This document shows positions 13,881 through 15,571 of a stretch of DNA of 15,571 nucleotides, piece after piece. Each line of letters begins with the position of its first letter. The stretch's first letter is position 1. Source of the DNA: an uncultured Bacilli bacterium (GTDB lineage: Bacteria; Bacillota_I; Bacilli_A; RF39; UBA660); contig CANQLN010000012.1 in NCBI GenBank assembly GCA_947624695.1, positions 1 through 15,571 on the forward strand, written 5' to 3'. The notes under the pieces are model-generated. The model did no database searches and was not told where the DNA came from. It saw only the letters and a list, made by a program, of their open reading frames with translations. Both the position numbers and the translations under genes were made by a program.

Positions 13881-14357
13881 CTATCTACTTCTTTTAGACT
13901 CTTCTACTGCCTCTTCTGTTGCTAATCCATTAATATAATCAAAAAATTGTTTATAAAAGACTTTTCTTAATTGCATATCTAAATTAGCATATTCTTGATA
14001 TTCTTTAGATCTTTTAAAACATAAATATTCATCTGGTACATAAATACCATACAAAATAACATGTTGAATTTTTTCAAAAATTATTTTCTTTTCCATATAA
14101 GATTGCGCTTCGTTATAACCTAATTCTCTTCCGACAACAGCATATAATTTAGCTCCACTGGGTAAAATACCAAATCTTTTTCTTAAAAATACAAAGTCTC
14201 TTTCTAAAAAAGGACTCGTACTTTTTAATTCCAAATGCATTAAAGCATAACAAAGTTTAATAAAGTTTCTTTGCACATCTTTATTAGTATTATATTCTTG
14301 TTCCAAACTAGGAAATTGTTTAAACAATTCCGCTTTTAATTCCTCTGCAAATTCCAT
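13881..14357 (-). CDS. Sigma-region-4-like protein, paralogue of the adjacent gene
   Basis: A 158-residue protein whose first about 100 residues parallel those of the next gene: ELKAELFKQFPSLEQEYN against ALRDEMFSLYPDLKVIFN, and FVFLRKRFGI against LLVLRKRLGV. Residues 50-100 resemble sigma-70 region 4, including RKRFGI, VVGRELGY and a basic helix (MEKKIIFEKIQHVI). The remaining 58 residues are helical, aromatic and charged, ending KRSR. There is no sigma region 2, so it is not a complete sigma factor; a DNA-binding adaptor or regulator is the best inference. A strong SD (AAGGGGG) precedes the ATG. It is first in a probable operon with the 328-residue protein, the 54-residue ORF and the CYTH gene, behind an excellent promoter. 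No named homologue recognised. Confidence 0.85.
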   Translation of the reverse strand: MEFAEELKAELFKQFPSLEQEYNTNKDVQRNFIKLCYALMHLELKSTSPFLERDFVFLRKRFGILPSGAKLYAVVGRELGYNEAQSYMEKKIIFEKIQHVILYGIYVPDEYLCFKRSKEYQEYANLDMQLRKVFYKQFFDYINGLATEEAVEESKRSR

Positions 14358-14385
14358 CTAAATCCCCCTTAAAAATACGTTTGTT

Positions 14386-14414
14386 ATCTTAACACTTTAT
14401 CTCTATTTTGTAAA
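14386..14414 (-). promoter_or_regulatory. Promoter of the sigma-like/CYTH gene cluster
   Basis: On the minus strand: -35 TTTACA (14409-14414), a 17-bp spacer, and -10 TAAGAT (14386-14391) preceded by TGT (extended -10), 28 bases before the ATG. The -35 and spacing match the rpsF promoter, so it is predicted to use the housekeeping sigma factor. Confidence 0.7.
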
Positions 14415-14427
14415 GATTAAACTAAAG

Positions 14428-14453
14428 AAAAAAGCCACTACGAAAGTAGCAAC
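14428..14453 (-). terminator. Rho-independent terminator after the lectin-like gene
   Basis: In RNA, GUUGCUAC pairs with GUAGUGGC (three wobble pairs) around a UUUC loop, followed by a U tract (plus-strand A run 14428-14433). It starts 15 bases after the stop codon of the gene at the right edge. Confidence 0.8.
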
Positions 14454-14468
14454 TTTTAAACTTATAAT

Positions 14469-15571
14469 TTATTCTTTAACACCCTCAATTATAAATGGAC
14501 TTTCAAGTATTCCTTCACCAGATAATTTTAACCCGGACTTAAGATAGAAGACCGGGCGAACCGAATACGCAGAGCCGAAGTTGAGGGGCTCCATACTGCC
14601 AACACCATCGACAAGCCACGCATACTTGCTATCAAGCCGCGATATGGTCCAATCAAATGTTGTTGGTGGATTACTTCCTGTAGTACTTAAACTTGATGTA
14701 TCATTATTACTTAAGTGCATCCAGCTTTTTTTACATTCGCTATATGAGCTTGAACTACAATGACACATTAAACTATTTCCGCCCGATAAATAATAATCAC
14801 TCGCATATATTAATCCTATTTTTGTTTCGTTTAGTGTTCCGTGATTACTTCCACTTTTGATGGCTGTTTGTTCATTTTGATATGCTTGAATACTTGTTGT
14901 TGATGAATCAAATCCTGAACTGTCATTTGGTACATCTCCATAACCCCAGTCATGCGGTGATATTAATTTTGTCCAGGCTGTTTCTGTTTCTCCTTCTTGC
15001 ATGTATTCATATGTACTATGGGCTTTTAAGAATAGTGTTCCATTTAAATTTTTTTGTAAAGTACTATCTGCCCAGGTTGGGGATCCTGATCCCCATGTCT
15101 GACTTGTATCTAATGCTTCTCGTTTCATTATCTTTAATTCATTATTTGAGGTATCTATTCCTATTATTCGATATAAATATTTATCGGTATTTCCTGTGCA
15201 TGTTGCTTTAACTCCTGTTCCAAAACAGATATAGTTATTTACATCATTGGTTATACTTGCTCCACTTGTTGTTACTTGACCTTGGAAACGGCGAAGAGTG
15301 TCTCCTCTATCTTTCATTTGTTGCTCATCTTCTAATTGTGGACTCAATAATATTTTTTCTTCTGCTGTTAAAAGATTAGGATCTTTAATTATATATGGAT
15401 TATCTCTTGAACCATCACCATCTATTATTTTGATCTCAGATGATAGATAAAAGACTGGGCGAACCGAATACGCACCGCTGAAATAGTAGTCGGCCACATG
15501 GCCATCTGGATAGACATACCACGCACGACTGCTATCATGCCGCGACATGGTCCATTCATCGTTACTAGGTG
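14469..15571 (-). CDS. C-type-lectin-like (DUF6273-type) repeated-domain protein, DGR-target-like; N-terminus outside window
   Basis: The frame stays open to the right edge (before the Met at 15548 it still reads PSNDEWT), so only the C-terminal 367 residues or so are seen. Numbered from that Met, residues 1-55 are the end of one domain and about 64-359 are a complete second copy. The second copy resembles DUF6273/formylglycine-enzyme-like C-type lectin folds: YICFG and YRIIGIDTSNNELKIMKREAL near its start, TWADSTLQKNLNGTLF in the middle, and W-T-I-S-R ... AYSVRPVFYL at the end. Each copy closes with a related strand pair (IKIIDGDGSRDNPYII and LKLSGEGILESPFII). Each contains one 102-bp GC-rich variable cassette. 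Cysteines in MCHC and SECKK could bond. Such proteins are typically surface ligand binders, but no signal peptide can be seen here. A terminator follows the stop. Confidence 0.88.
   Translation of the reverse strand, partial: PSNDEWTMSRHDSSRAWYVYPDGHVADYYFSGAYSVRPVFYLSSEIKIIDGDGSRDNPYIIKDPNLLTAEEKILLSPQLEDEQQMKDRGDTLRRFQGQVTTSGASITNDVNNYICFGTGVKATCTGNTDKYLYRIIGIDTSNNELKIMKREALDTSQTWGSGSPTWADSTLQKNLNGTLFLKAHSTYEYMQEGETETAWTKLISPHDWGYGDVPNDSSGFDSSTTSIQAYQNEQTAIKSGSNHGTLNETKIGLIYASDYYLSGGNSLMCHCSSSSYSECKKSWMHLSNNDTSSLSTTGSNPPTTFDWTISRLDSKYAWLVDGVGSMEPLNFGSAYSVRPVFYLKSGLKLSGEGILESPFIIEGVKE
14550..14651 (-). other. Candidate DGR variable region, C-terminal copy (VR2)
   Basis: A 34-codon cassette from TGG to GTC with about 57% G+C by hand count, in a very AT-rich gene. 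It aligns without gaps to the copy at 15453-15554. Constant codons are GC-rich and low in A (TCG, CGG, GCG, GGC, CGC). Variable codons are mostly of the form NNT or NNC (CTT, TAT, GAT, GGT, GTT, AGT, CCC, CTC, AAC, TCT), as expected if AAT/AAC codons of a template were diversified at adenines. The gene-3' end (GCGTATTCGGTTCGCCC) is identical in both copies and would suit an initiation-of-mutagenic-homing sequence. Confidence 0.7.
15453..15554 (-). other. Candidate DGR variable region, upstream copy (VR1)
   Basis: Same length (102 bp) and frame as the copy at 14550-14651, about 56% G+C. By hand count 28 bases differ between the copies, in 17 codons; 16 of these change the amino acid. The other 17 codons are identical including third positions, although the coding sequence on either side is diverged. 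Variable codons are again mainly NNT/NNC (CAT, AGT, CGT, TAT, GAT, GAC, TAC, GGT). Confidence 0.68.

Noticed and set aside
14581..15211. Plus-strand ORFs of 60 and 109 codons opposite the lectin-like gene
   Set aside because: They lie antisense to a gene with clear domain homology, have no SD and low-complexity Leu-rich translations.
14469..15571. DGR reverse transcriptase, Avd or template repeat within the window
   Set aside because: No reverse-transcriptase-type protein and no third copy of the cassette was seen; the retroelement itself is not claimed here.
1..15571. parS sites or a cluster of DnaA boxes
   Set aside because: Scanning by eye for TGTTNCACGTGNAACA-like and TTATCCACA-like sequences gave no convincing match, so no origin or parS is annotated despite the origin-type gene order.

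Overview
The window looks like a chromosome segment from a low-GC Bacillota (Bacilli/Mollicutes-like, possibly an uncultured gut lineage such as RF39). The reasons are the very AT-rich DNA and codon use, purine-rich Shine-Dalgarno (SD) sites, extended -10 promoters and short U-tract terminators. Gene order is that of the Bacillus subtilis replication-origin region (soj, spo0J, yyzM, ychF, rpsF, ssbA, rpsR ... rplI, dnaC). Translation fits the standard bacterial code, with Trp as TGG. Every gene I can support is on the minus strand, so transcription runs from high to low coordinates.

Core block, about 1-9780. A parA-parB-DUF951-AbgT transporter-ychF-hypothetical operon starts at a promoter near 9753 and ends at a hairpin terminator at 4031-4052. 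Next is the rpsF-ssb-rpsR operon, with a strong promoter (3955-3983), a structured leader and a terminator at 2851-2880. A small helix-turn-helix (HTH) regulator follows, then rplI-dnaB behind its own promoter (2462-2470), overlapping a membrane-anchored protein that runs off the left edge. Compared with B. subtilis, an AbgT-family transporter and an unrecognised 389-residue protein are inserted, and noc and gidB are absent upstream of parA.

Accessory block, about 9780-15571. It holds a DUF4143-type AAA ATPase preceded by four 23-bp-spaced direct repeats; a CYTH-domain protein with an unfamiliar N-terminal half; a 54-residue coiled-coil ORF; and two adjacent related proteins carrying a sigma-region-4-like helix-turn-helix, one of which also has two stretches resembling the RNA polymerase alpha C-terminal domain. 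The last four genes probably share a transcript from a promoter at 14386-14414 to a terminator at 11246-11270.

Right edge, 14469-15571+. This is the C-terminal part of a repeated-domain protein resembling C-type-lectin-like DUF6273 proteins. It contains two 102-bp GC-rich cassettes that align without gaps: 17 of 34 codons are identical, and 16 of the 17 differing codons change the amino acid. That is the signature of diversity-generating retroelement (DGR) variable regions. No reverse transcriptase or template repeat is in the window; they would have to lie elsewhere. This is the most notable content.
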